Of a stretch of 11,890 nt of DNA, positions 1 through 7,323 are shown piece by piece. This DNA comes from Bacteroidaceae bacterium (GTDB lineage: Bacteria; Bacteroidota; Bacteroidia; Bacteroidales; Bacteroidaceae), in contig JAFZKR010000103.1 in the NCBI GenBank assembly GCA_017551845.1, forward strand, positions 1 through 11,890, written 5' to 3'. The notes under the pieces were generated by a model. The model was not told where the DNA came from and ran no database searches. It worked only from the letters and a program-made list of their open reading frames with translations. Numbering within the stretch: the first letter of the stretch is position 1; the number at the start of each line of letters is the position of its first letter. Position numbers and translations under genes: made by a program.

Positions 1-465
1 ACGCAGTTCAATACAGTCTGGCTACCACTACAGGGGCGATTCTACCGCATGGCCTATTACATGCTTGAAAACGAGGCCGATGCAAAGGATGCCGTACAGG
101 ACCTCTATCTCAAGCTGTGGAACCTGACGGAGAATCTGGAGATTGTCAGGGAACCATCGTCCTACGGAGCGCTGATGCTGAAAAACCTCTGCATAGATTA
201 CATCCGACGCCGGAGGCCTTCGGAAGCACTTCTTGAAAACATGGCTGTGAACGATCCGCCGGACAGGGAGTTGGACTTGAAGGACGACCTTCAGACATTG
301 GCAAAAGCGATTGAACAACTCCCGCCCGGACAGCAGAGACTGATAAGACTTCGCTTCATACGCGGGCTGTCATACGAAGAAATAGAACAAGAAACCGGCC
401 TGAGCGGCCTCAATATCAGGGTCCAGGTGAGCCTGGCCAGAAAAAAACTCAAACAACTCTTATGA
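1..465 (+). CDS. ECF-type RNA polymerase sigma-70 factor (5' end missing)
   Basis: Group 4 (extracytoplasmic function) sigma factor, which directs RNA polymerase to a small regulon. The reading frame is open from base 1 through the first internal ATG at 49, and the 16 codons before that ATG (ending in GRFYR) read like normal sigma region 2 sequence. The true start is therefore upstream of the window. Of the 154 visible residues, about 1-60 form sigma region 2, with the hallmark stretch NEADAKDAVQDLYLKLW. About 95-154 form region 4, with a helix-turn-helix around LSYEEIEQETGLS and a basic end (ARKKLKQLL). The stop overlaps the next start as ATGA, so the two products are probably translationally coupled. 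Its own promoter is outside the window. The family call is firm; the regulon is unknown. Confidence 0.93.
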   Translation, partial: TQFNTVWLPLQGRFYRMAYYMLENEADAKDAVQDLYLKLWNLTENLEIVREPSSYGALMLKNLCIDYIRRRRPSEALLENMAVNDPPDRELDLKDDLQTLAKAIEQLPPGQQRLIRLRFIRGLSYEEIEQETGLSGLNIRVQVSLARKKLKQLL

Positions 466-803
466 AGAGCATTCAGGAAATAACCGAATTGTCGGTGGAA
501 GAGCTTAGAAGGATCGGGGAAGATGAGAGCATCCCCGTGCCTGAGGACCTGAACGTGAGTCTCCCTCAGCACAGGAGTGTAAGAATGTGGAGCAGCATAG
601 CCGCCGCAGCCGTCGCAGCAATCGCCTTGGGGTTGTTCGGAATGAACCGGCTCTATCAGCCCAAGGACACCTTCGACGACCCCTATCTTGCCTACGCGGC
701 AGTGGAGCAGGCATTGCTGAAGGTATCCCAAAATGTAAACACCGCTGCGGATAAAGTAGCAGAATCAGAAGCAATAATCAATAAAGTAAATTACTGGAAA
801 TGA
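462..803 (+). CDS. Small single-pass membrane protein, candidate anti-sigma factor
   Basis: A 113-residue protein I cannot assign to a named family. Residues 1-42 are polar and acidic and should be cytoplasmic. Residues 43-61 are an Ala-rich hydrophobic helix. Residues 62-113 are polar and would face the periplasm, with a possible amphipathic helix (AVEQALLKVSQ). No zinc-binding HxxxCxxC motif of classical ZAS anti-sigma factors is present, and no FecR-like domain. The gene overlaps both neighbours by 4 bp (ATGA at 462-465 and 800-803), which puts it in a coupled unit with an ECF sigma factor. By position and topology it is a candidate regulator that holds the sigma factor at the membrane, but this rests on context only. 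The coding region is clear; the function is inferred. Confidence 0.85.
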   Translation: MKSIQEITELSVEELRRIGEDESIPVPEDLNVSLPQHRSVRMWSSIAAAAVAAIALGLFGMNRLYQPKDTFDDPYLAYAAVEQALLKVSQNVNTAADKVAESEAIINKVNYWK

Positions 804-1282
804 AAAAGATATTCGCAATCATGGTGCTTGCCGCACTCAGTGTGACAGCATTTGCCCAGAGCGGGCGTGACATTTACAACAAGTATTCAGACCAAGAGGA
901 TGTGGCCGCCATTTACATCTCCCCCGCAATGTTCCGGCTGATAGGTAAGATTCCGGACATCCAGATGGAGGATTACGACGTGAACATCTCCTCCATCATC
1001 AAGTCCATGTCCGGCTTCTACATAGTCAGCTCCGAGAATCCCGACATAGCAGAGCAGCTGGCCGGTGACGTGAAGAAGTTTATCGATAAAGGTGATTTCG
1101 AGCTCCTCATGGAAGCCAAGGAGGACGGCGAGGTGATGCGCATGTACACTGCCGGCGACGAAAAAACCGTCAAATCCTTTGTGATGATTGCCAAGGAAGA
1201 AAAAGAGGTCTCCTTCATCGCCTTCGACGGCAAAATAAACAGGGAAGAGCTGGAGGCCATGATAGCCGAAGCTGCAAAATAA
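800..1282 (+). CDS. DUF4252-like secreted protein
   Basis: A 160-residue exported protein. It starts with a typical signal peptide (MKKIFAIMVLAALSVTAFA, cleavage likely before Gln20) with no lipobox Cys. The mature part matches my memory of the DUF4252 family, small Bacteroidota proteins often encoded behind an ECF sigma factor: an early segment on structured self-association (YISPAMFRLIG), a middle part with a 'FYIVSSENPDIAEQL' style strand-helix, and an acidic C-terminus (KINREELEAMIAEAAK). Its ATG overlaps the preceding stop, making it the third gene of the sigma unit and perhaps its output or sensor. The biochemical role of this family is not known to me. No convincing terminator follows the gene. 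Confidence 0.85.
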   Translation: MKKIFAIMVLAALSVTAFAQSGRDIYNKYSDQEDVAAIYISPAMFRLIGKIPDIQMEDYDVNISSIIKSMSGFYIVSSENPDIAEQLAGDVKKFIDKGDFELLMEAKEDGEVMRMYTAGDEKTVKSFVMIAKEEKEVSFIAFDGKINREELEAMIAEAAK

Positions 1283-1358
1283 AAAAAGTACTCGACCGTC
1301 ACGGTGACTGGATCAGGACACCATTCCAGGTATGGACACTTGTTTAGCGGGAATATGT

Positions 1359-2591
1359 TCAGAATCCTCCGAAGCCGCCCATTCCGCCGCCGGCACCGCC
1401 GCCGAAGTTGACCGATGCCTGGCTGCGGCCCTCTACGGGCACTCCTTCACGTTCGGCAGGAATCCAGTCGGGCATGACCATTACGGTGCGAAGGGCCTCC
1501 TGGTTGATAAGGTGCACATCGCTTTCGCGCGACACCACGGGGTTCAGTATTGAGCCGTCGGGAGCGATGGTAAACGATACGCTGGCGTTACCCTTGACGC
1601 GGTTGTCTTCCAGATCCTTGGGATAGTTAGTGTTATTGCGGATAAATGATTGCATCGACATCATACCGCCCGGGAATACGGCCTGAATGGTCTGAGGACC
1701 GGGAGCACCTCCCTGAGGATTGGCTCCTCCGCCAGGAAAACCTCCACCACCGGGGAAGCCTCCGCCACCACCGAATCCGCCCATTCCGCCTCCGCCGAAT
1801 CCTCCGAATCCGCCGCCGCCTGAACGGGACTTTTCAATGGTCTCCGCATCGGGCATCGGGTCAATCCTCAATGGGACACCCTGGCTCAGTACGTACTTGA
1901 GAGAGTCGATATAAGTGTTGTAGTTGGGATATTCCAGCTTTGAAGTAAGCAGGGTCCTATACCATTTCTTAGCCTCCTTGAGCGCTGCGGTATCATTATC
2001 GGTATGCCATTTGTAGAGATTGGCTGTTCCTAGCATTGCCTGAGCATCCAGTATAATGGTGTTCTTGTCATCCACCTGTCCCACGGATTCCATATCCTCG
2101 AGGAGCTTGACCGCGCCGTCCACGTACGCAGTCTCCTTATTATATTTACCGTATTCTATGTAGAAACGTGCCAGGCAGGCAAGAGCACGCTGGTCACCCG
2201 CATTGACGGCTTTCTTGAGCCATCGGGTGCCGGTCCTGAAATAGGAGGCGTTGTCCGGCTTCTGTGCCCAGAAAAGGAAAAAGTAGTAGCCCAGATTGTA
2301 CTGTCCCTCCACATTCTCCTGCAGGGCCGCAGTCTCAAGCAGGTTAAGACCTATTGTAATATTGGACTTCACGTTCTTGCCGTTCATGCACTCCACTCCG
2401 AGAAGCGCCATTGACTCGGCATCGCCCTTTATTACGGCTTTCTTGTACTTGTCGATTGTCTGTTTCATAGAGCCGTTCAGGAGCTCTATCTTATCCATTT
2501 CGTTCTTGACGGAATCCTCATAGCTTATCTGAGCGTATGCCGATGGCAATGCGAGCAGTATCAGGGCCGCCATGGAAAACAGTTTTCTCAT
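1359..2591 (-). CDS. Secreted Sel1-repeat protein with Gly/Phe-rich linker and TonB-like C-terminal domain
   Basis: A 410-residue protein. Residues 1-20 (MRKLFSMAALILLALPSAYA) are a cleavable signal peptide. Residues about 50-235 hold Sel1/TPR-like helical repeats, with recurring patterns such as GDAESMALLG, EGQYNLGYYFF and GDQRALACLARFY; this fold normally serves protein-protein contact. Residues 258-298 are a low-complexity linker of GGFGG and GGFPGG units. Residues about 304-396 resemble the TonB C-terminal domain, with NYPKDLEDNRVKGNASVSFTI, PDGSI, the EALRTV helix and MPDWIPAEREGVPV. A second Gly/Phe tail (397-410) closes the protein. Unlike real TonB it has a cleavable signal instead of a membrane anchor, so it may be a periplasmic binding module and not an energy transducer. 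It is read separately from secDF, whose terminator lies between them. The domain calls are fairly secure; the role is unknown. Confidence 0.85.
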   Translation of the reverse strand: MRKLFSMAALILLALPSAYAQISYEDSVKNEMDKIELLNGSMKQTIDKYKKAVIKGDAESMALLGVECMNGKNVKSNITIGLNLLETAALQENVEGQYNLGYYFFLFWAQKPDNASYFRTGTRWLKKAVNAGDQRALACLARFYIEYGKYNKETAYVDGAVKLLEDMESVGQVDDKNTIILDAQAMLGTANLYKWHTDNDTAALKEAKKWYRTLLTSKLEYPNYNTYIDSLKYVLSQGVPLRIDPMPDAETIEKSRSGGGGFGGFGGGGMGGFGGGGGFPGGGGFPGGGANPQGGAPGPQTIQAVFPGGMMSMQSFIRNNTNYPKDLEDNRVKGNASVSFTIAPDGSILNPVVSRESDVHLINQEALRTVMVMPDWIPAEREGVPVEGRSQASVNFGGGAGGGMGGFGGF

Positions 2592-2614
2592 AATTAATCA
2601 GGTTTTGGTCATCA

Positions 2615-2622
2615 CAAATATC
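2615..2622 (-). promoter_or_regulatory. Weak candidate -7 box for the Sel1/TonB-like gene
   Basis: On the minus strand this reads GATATTTG, one mismatch from the Bacteroidota consensus TAnnTTTG, and it ends 23 nt before the start codon at 2591. No good TTTG -33 element was found at the right distance, so this is only suggestive. The gene needs its own promoter if the secDF terminator at 2711-2751 works. Confidence 0.3.
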
Positions 2623-2710
2623 GTAATTATCGTGAAAGGTTTATCATTTTGACGAAAAAATCACACAGATTCTCCGGAAAGCCGGACAGGCGTGATGTAA
2701 AAAAAGATGT

Positions 2711-2751
2711 AAAAGAGAGCGGGGCCTGCTCAAATCAGGCAGCCCCCGCTC
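2711..2751 (-). terminator. Rho-independent terminator of secDF
   Basis: Read on the minus strand, GAGCGGGG (2751-2744) pairs perfectly with CCCCGCTC (2724-2717). An inner CCTG (minus 2739-2736) pairs with CAGG (2728-2725) after a 4-nt bulge, leaving a short A/T-rich loop. The stem is followed by TCTTTT and, 6 nt further on, a run of seven T (2705-2699). It sits 29 nt past the secDF stop. No T-run follows on the plus strand, so it acts for the minus strand only. Confidence 0.75.
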
Positions 2752-2780
2752 AATGCTCAAATAAGTCTTTAATGTATTGT

Positions 2781-5774
2781 TCAGGCCTTGACCTTTGCAG
2801 TGGCCAGTTCCTCTTTCTCCTTTTTGGTCTTCTTCATGATGACATAAGCTGTAGGAGCAGCTACGAACAGTGAAGAGCATGTGCCGAATATCACACCCAG
2901 AATCATTGCGAATGCGAAGCTGCGTATGCTGTCACCACCCAGGAAGAATATTGCCAACAGCACAATCAATGTACTTACTGAAGTGTTGATTGTACGTGCC
3001 AGTGTGGTGTTCAGGGCATCGTCGAACAGCTGCTTGCGGTTACGCTTGGGATAGAGGCCCGTGAACTCACGGATACGGTCGAAAATAACCACCTTATCGT
3101 TGATCGAGTAACCTATAGCTGTCAGCACGGCGCCGATGAATGTCTGGTCGATCTCAAGCGAGAACGGCATCCAACCCCAGCATATCGAATACATACCTAT
3201 AATAATAAGGGTATCGAAGAAGAGGGCGAATATGGCACCTACCGAGTAAGCCACGTTGCGGAAACGTATCAGGATGTACAGGAAGATGGCAATCAGAGCC
3301 AGGATGACGGAGATGATAGCACCGCGTGTGATATCCTCGGCTATTGAAGGACCTACCTTCTGTGAACTGATTATCGAGCCGCCGTCGCGGTTCTCACGGT
3401 CAATGAATGTGGCGAGTGTGAGGTTAGGACTCAGCTTGCCGGCACTCTTGAGTGACGTGAAGAGGAACTCCTCGATCTCAGAGTCGATGTTGTCGGACTC
3501 CTCGTCTATACGGTAGTTGGTGGATATACGGATTGTCTTGTGGTCCGTTCCCAGTGCTATTGCCTGGACATTGTCCTCAGTGATTACATTGGAGAGGATA
3601 GAACGCACCTCCTCAGGCTCTACGGGGTTCTCGAACTGAACCACGAAGTTACGGCCACCGGTGAAGTCGATACTCTTGCTCAGACCACGGATTGCAAGGA
3701 ATCCTATGCAGATGATAGCCATAGCACCGAATATGGTGAAGGATTTCTTTGCATTCTCCATGAACCTGACCTTGGTGTTCTGCATGAGGTTCTTCGAAAC
3801 CGGAGTCACGAAAGTGAGGTTCTGCAGCTTGCCCTTGCCCAGGAAGTGCTCATAGACTATACGTGTCAGGAACACAGCTGTGAAGAACGAGCTTATGATA
3901 CCTATGATAAGTGTCGTGGCGAATCCGCGGATGGGGCCTGTACCGAAGTTGAACAGGATGATACCGGTTATGATTGACGTGAAGTTGGAGTCAAAGATAG
4001 CCGAGAACGCATTCCTGTAACCGTCAGACAGTGCCGATTGTACGCTCTTGCCTGCACGGAGCTCCTCCTTGGTGCGCTCGTAGATAAGCACGTTGGCATC
4101 CACGGCCATACCTAAGGTAAGCACTATACCTGCAATACCGGACATGGTCAGGGCTGCCTGGAACGATGCCAGAATACCCAGTGTGAAGAAGAAGTTGAGC
4201 AGCAGGGCGCCATTGGCAACCATACCCGGAACGAAGCCGTACATGACGCACATGTAGATCATCAGGATGATGAATGCTATGATGAACGACATGAATCCCT
4301 TGCGGATTGACTCCTGACCGAGTGACGGGCCTACGATATCCTCCTGGACGATCTTGGCGGGAGCCGGCATCTTACCGGACTTGAGCACGTTGGCAAGGTC
4401 CTGGGTATCCTCAACGGTGAAGTTACCCTTGATCTCGGAACGTCCGTCGGTGATCTCGTTCTCAACGTTAGGTGCGCTATATACATAGCCGTCCAGCACG
4501 ATTGCTATCGGGCGGTTCACGTTAGCCTTTGTCAGGTTTGCCCAGCGGCGTGCGCCTTCGGTGTTCATAGCCATTGTCACGCAGGGATTGCCTCTCTGGT
4601 CGAAATCGGCCTTGGAGTCGGCTACAGCCTCACCGCTCAGAGCAGCCTTGCCGTCCTTGCTGGTAGCCTTGATGGCATGCAGCTCGAACCACTGACCACC
4701 CTCGTCGTATGACTTGACGCTCCAGAAGAGCTTGAGGTCACGCGGGAGCAGAGTCTTGATTTCCGGCATAGCCAGCATGCGGTTCACCTGTGCGGTATCG
4801 GAACCGCGTGACATACCTATTATGCTTGAACCCTGATACGGGGGCATTGTAAGACGTGAGAGCAGAGGATTGCTCTTGTGGAGAGCCTCAAGCTGCTGTG
4901 CAGTTGTCTGGTCCTCCTCCTTGACAGCCTCCTCACCGGCCAGGATCTGTCCTGCGCGGCTGGTGGAGTCGGCCTGAGCGGTTGCCTCGCCGTCATTGGC
5001 GGCAGCGGGTTCCTCATCGGCCAGAGCAACACGCAGACGGTTGTCGGCGGCGGTGAGAATATCGGCAATCTCCTCATACTTGTAGCACTCCCAGAATTCC
5101 AGGTTAGCTGAGCCCTGCAAGAGCTTTCTTACACGCTCAGGCTCCTTGATACCCGGAAGCTCTATCATTATGCGTCCCTGTTTGCCGGCCAGCTCCTGGA
5201 TGTTGGGCTGAGCCACACCGAAACGGTCAATACGTGTGCGCAATACGTTGAATGAATTGGACACTGCGGCGTTCACCTCGTCCTTAAGGACCGTGATGAC
5301 CTCCTCGTCAGTGCTCTGCACATGGATGCGCTCCTTGAGTGCCGATGTTGCGAAGAACTGGCTCAGGTTCATGCCGGGATTGAGTGTCTTGAATTCCTGG
5401 GCGAAAATATCCACGAAGTTGTCCTGACTGCTCACGGCGCGTTTGCGTGCAGCGGAGAGAGCCTCTGTGAAGGCAGGATCAGTGGAGTTGTTGGCGAGAG
5501 CCTTAACCACGTCGGGGATTGAAACCTCCAGGATGACGTTCATACCGCCCTTGAGGTCCAGACCGAGACCGATCTGATTTTCCCGGCACTCCTTGTACGA
5601 ATAAATACCCAACCAGACCTTTTTGTTCATGACAGAGTCAAGATAGGCCTGTTCGTCCTGACTCTGGGCAGCCTGTTTCTCAATGCTGCGGGTCTTGAAT
5701 GTAAAGGAGAGATAGAACAGACAAACCAGTGTCAGTGCTATCGCAAAAATCTTTACGAATCCTTTGTTTTGCAT
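2781..5774 (-). CDS. secDF: Protein translocase subunit SecDF (SecD-SecF fusion)
   Basis: A 997-residue inner-membrane RND-type accessory of the SecYEG channel, which uses proton flow to pull preproteins out at the periplasmic face. TM1 is at about 8-26. GLDLKGG at 71-77 opens the SecD part, followed by the large periplasmic P1 domain and a SecD transmembrane block (about 490-645) with GMAVDANVLIYER. Asp559 there matches the essential proton-path Asp of E. coli SecD. The SecF half begins near 671, with IDFTGG at 702-707 and IGYSINDKVVIFDR at 887-900; Asp893 is the matching SecF residue. The fusion is usual in Bacteroidota. An Ala/Glu/Asp-rich low-complexity stretch (about 248-300) lies within P1. 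The C-terminus is Lys-rich, as expected on the cytoplasmic side. The gene has its own -7 box upstream and a terminator downstream, so it is probably monocistronic. The start MQNKGFVKIF gives a proper first TM helix. Confidence 0.97.
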   Translation of the reverse strand: MQNKGFVKIFAIALTLVCLFYLSFTFKTRSIEKQAAQSQDEQAYLDSVMNKKVWLGIYSYKECRENQIGLGLDLKGGMNVILEVSIPDVVKALANNSTDPAFTEALSAARKRAVSSQDNFVDIFAQEFKTLNPGMNLSQFFATSALKERIHVQSTDEEVITVLKDEVNAAVSNSFNVLRTRIDRFGVAQPNIQELAGKQGRIMIELPGIKEPERVRKLLQGSANLEFWECYKYEEIADILTAADNRLRVALADEEPAAANDGEATAQADSTSRAGQILAGEEAVKEEDQTTAQQLEALHKSNPLLSRLTMPPYQGSSIIGMSRGSDTAQVNRMLAMPEIKTLLPRDLKLFWSVKSYDEGGQWFELHAIKATSKDGKAALSGEAVADSKADFDQRGNPCVTMAMNTEGARRWANLTKANVNRPIAIVLDGYVYSAPNVENEITDGRSEIKGNFTVEDTQDLANVLKSGKMPAPAKIVQEDIVGPSLGQESIRKGFMSFIIAFIILMIYMCVMYGFVPGMVANGALLLNFFFTLGILASFQAALTMSGIAGIVLTLGMAVDANVLIYERTKEELRAGKSVQSALSDGYRNAFSAIFDSNFTSIITGIILFNFGTGPIRGFATTLIIGIISSFFTAVFLTRIVYEHFLGKGKLQNLTFVTPVSKNLMQNTKVRFMENAKKSFTIFGAMAIICIGFLAIRGLSKSIDFTGGRNFVVQFENPVEPEEVRSILSNVITEDNVQAIALGTDHKTIRISTNYRIDEESDNIDSEIEEFLFTSLKSAGKLSPNLTLATFIDRENRDGGSIISSQKVGPSIAEDITRGAIISVILALIAIFLYILIRFRNVAYSVGAIFALFFDTLIIIGMYSICWGWMPFSLEIDQTFIGAVLTAIGYSINDKVVIFDRIREFTGLYPKRNRKQLFDDALNTTLARTINTSVSTLIVLLAIFFLGGDSIRSFAFAMILGVIFGTCSSLFVAAPTAYVIMKKTKKEKEELATAKVKA

Positions 5775-5852
5775 ACTTTAGTTATGTTGTTGAATTATTA
5801 TTTCCTCGCTTGTTCCTCGCGTGCGTATCGCGCGCATAAAATTTCAAGGGTG

Positions 5853-5860
5853 CAAATATA
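5853..5860 (-). promoter_or_regulatory. Candidate -7 box for secDF
   Basis: The minus strand reads TATATTTG, a full match to the Bacteroidota -7 consensus TAnnTTTG. It lies 78 nt upstream of the secDF start, giving a leader of about 70 nt. No clean TTTG -33 box is seen; TTG triplets occur at 5871-5873 and 5876-5878 but are spaced too closely. Confidence 0.5.
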
Positions 5861-5882
5861 GACAATTTTTCAATGCAATGCG

Positions 5883-5905
5883 CTCCCTCTCTCCCTTTTC
5901 TCTCC
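5883..5905. other. Polypyrimidine/polypurine tract
   Basis: Twenty-three uninterrupted pyrimidines on the plus strand, only C and T, including the mirror-symmetric CCCTCTCTCCC. It lies upstream of the secDF -7 box in the divergent intergenic region. Its composition is unlike the flanking sequence. Such tracts can be flexible or form triplex structure, but nothing here shows a function. Confidence 0.5.
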
Positions 5906-5920
5906 AATCGCCCCAAAAAA

Positions 5921-5957
5921 GTGCAAAAGGGGACAGTCCCCAATTTCACATTTTTAT
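5921..5957 (+). repeat. Palindromic dispersed repeat, copy 1 (left direct repeat)
   Basis: The core GGGGACAGTCCCC (5929-5941) is a 6-bp inverted repeat around one central A. It is flanked by GTGCAAAA on the left and AATTTCAC then ATTTTTAT on the right. The outer arms pair imperfectly. The 37 bases match copy 2 (7272-7308) at 33 positions in the same orientation without gaps. This copy lies in the divergent secDF / 6049 intergenic region, where neither flanking transcript ends, so it is unlikely to be a terminator here. Its right end touches the candidate -7 box of the gene at 6049. Confidence 0.85.
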
Positions 5958-5965
5958 TAAATTTG
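5958..5965 (+). promoter_or_regulatory. Candidate -7 box for the secreted protein gene at 6049
   Basis: TAAATTTG is a full match to TAnnTTTG and begins at the base after the 37-bp repeat. The predicted leader is about 80 nt and A-rich, without a Shine-Dalgarno sequence, as is common in Bacteroidota. The -33 region would fall inside the palindromic repeat, and no TTTG is seen there. Confidence 0.45.
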
Positions 5966-6048
5966 TACGGCGTTTATGCGTAATCCGGGTTTGGAATTGA
6001 AATAAAAAAGAGAATAAGGACAGTAATAACTTAAAATGGACTAAAACA

Positions 6049-7263
6049 ATGAAAAAGTGGAGTTTATTTGGCATGGCGCTGTTGCTTTTGATGCCGATGG
6101 GTGCCAGGGCGCAGTTCGCGTGGTATGGTGCGGATGGTACTGCACAAGTCAAGACAGGTCTCGGTGACGGCTCCGATACCGAAGGATTATGGTGGTTTAA
6201 GGATGACTCCGGCAGCGGAGGTCATTCTAAGGTGATTTGGCCTGACGAAATTACAGGAAATACTATTGATGATGTAATTGTTGAAGCTAATGGTGGAATA
6301 GGCGGTGAGGCACAACTTGATAAAGGTGATTTGACTGAAGAAAACCCATATATTGAAATCGGCTTTAATATTGCAGGAGAGGACAGTCATTGTGACCCGA
6401 TAGTTGTTGATGCTTCATCATGGAGAGGTATTGCTATTGCCTATACCAGTGATGTAGCACCGTACCTTATTCTTGGTATGAGTGAATCTACGGAGTCATC
6501 CATCGGTAATGCAAATCCTGCTGTCGCTCTTCCAAAATCATCTGCCGGAAATTTTAAGCGTCTGCTTTGGAGTGACTTCCAGCAGCCATCCTGGTACAGT
6601 GGCGTCAAGAAGATTGACGGTCCTACTGCAGCTACTCAACTTGCTTACATCGGTATCAGGATTCAGAGTACTCCGGGTCTTTACAGTTTTAATGTCACCG
6701 CTATCGGTTCTTATGATATGGAAGATCCTAAGGATCATGAATCGCATGAGACTCCGACATATAATGATACTTGCGCCACACCTACCATCGCTTTTGCCAA
6801 CGGCAAGCTGTTGTTCGGATGCAAGACTCAGGGTGTGGATTTCCATTATTCAATCCAGGATGACGACATTACGAGCGGCATAGGCAATAAGGTGAGTCTT
6901 ACGGCCACTTACCGGATCAGTGTATATGCTTTCAAGGAGAACTACGCAAACAGTGATACGGTTCAGGCTACTCTCTGCTGGATAGACCAGCAACCCGTTA
7001 CGGAGGGTATCACGGAAGCCATGGGCGGAACTGAGGTATCGGCTGTTAAGACTCAGCCTGTGATCATACAATCGCAGGGGGGCAGTGTCTCCGTAATTGG
7101 TGCTGAAGACGGTACTCCGGTTTACCTTTATGGGACCGACGGCAAGGAGCAAGGTTCGGCTATAGCCGATAAGGGCAGTGCAACAATAGCCAATTCATTG
7201 CAACCCGGTTCAATGGCGATTCTGAAAATCGGCGAAAACAGAGTGAAAGTGCTGATAAAATGA
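6049..7263 (+). CDS. Secreted multidomain protein of unknown function (CBM-like N-domain, Ig-like domain, C-terminal sorting-like domain)
   Basis: A 404-residue exported protein. Residues 1-21 are a signal peptide ending MGARA, cut before Gln22. Residues about 22-222 look like a beta-sandwich with many aromatic and acidic residues (GLWWFKDDSGSGGHS, SSWRGIAIAY, LAYIGIRIQS), a pattern seen in carbohydrate-binding or galactose-binding-like modules; this is inference. After a polar linker (about 223-241), residues 242-313 (CATPTIAFANGKLLFGC to ATLCWID) resemble an Ig-like or chitobiase-C-like domain that I recall from Bacteroidales surface proteins. Residues about 335-404 end in PVYLYGTDGKEQGSA, LQPGSMAILKIG and VKVLIK, reminiscent of type IX secretion sorting domains. 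There is no catalytic motif. The 5' half looks more AT-rich than neighbouring genes. The gene stands alone between two 37-bp direct repeats. The upstream ATG at 6036 opens only a two-codon frame. Confidence 0.85.
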   Translation: MKKWSLFGMALLLLMPMGARAQFAWYGADGTAQVKTGLGDGSDTEGLWWFKDDSGSGGHSKVIWPDEITGNTIDDVIVEANGGIGGEAQLDKGDLTEENPYIEIGFNIAGEDSHCDPIVVDASSWRGIAIAYTSDVAPYLILGMSESTESSIGNANPAVALPKSSAGNFKRLLWSDFQQPSWYSGVKKIDGPTAATQLAYIGIRIQSTPGLYSFNVTAIGSYDMEDPKDHESHETPTYNDTCATPTIAFANGKLLFGCKTQGVDFHYSIQDDDITSGIGNKVSLTATYRISVYAFKENYANSDTVQATLCWIDQQPVTEGITEAMGGTEVSAVKTQPVIIQSQGGSVSVIGAEDGTPVYLYGTDGKEQGSAIADKGSATIANSLQPGSMAILKIGENRVKVLIK

Positions 7264-7271
7264 TGCAAAAT

Positions 7272-7308
7272 GTGAAAAAGGGGACAGTCCCCTTTTGCAC
7301 ATTTTTAT
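7272..7308 (+). repeat. Palindromic dispersed repeat, copy 2 (right direct repeat, also likely bidirectional terminator)
   Basis: The core GGGGACAGTCCCC (7280-7292) is identical to copy 1. The arms are GTGAAAAA on the left and TTTTGCAC on the right, pairing with a single mismatch, followed by ATTTTTAT. It begins 8 nt after the stop of the gene at 6049. The hairpin plus T-run would end that transcript, and the A-rich left side gives a T-rich tail on the opposite strand, facing the convergent EEP gene. It matches copy 1 at 33 of 37 positions in direct orientation. Confidence 0.85.
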
Positions 7309-7323
7309 CATTCATCCTTCGTT

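Noticed and set aside
291..731. Minus-strand open frame of 146 codons across the sigma and membrane protein genes
   Set aside because: It is Cys/His-rich with no recognisable motif, and opposes two well-supported coupled genes.
1281..1316. Possible terminator between the DUF4252-like gene and the Sel1/TonB-like gene
   Set aside because: GTCAC-G-GTGAC is a palindrome with a one-base centre, too tight for a hairpin loop. The A-run at 1281-1287 gives a T-run only on the minus strand and is not directly behind a stable stem.
3540..3977. Plus-strand open frame of 145 codons inside secDF
   Set aside because: It is antisense to the conserved SecF start and SecD TM block, with no promoter, leader or recognisable domain.
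5921..7308. The repeated palindromes as a CRISPR array
   Set aside because: The copies are more than 1.3 kb apart with a whole gene between them; there are no regular short spacers and no cas genes.
5921..7308. The two flanking repeats as terminal inverted repeats of an insertion sequence
   Set aside because: The better alignment is direct (33 of 37, same central base, same T-rich end). No transposase is encoded between them and no target-site duplication was seen.
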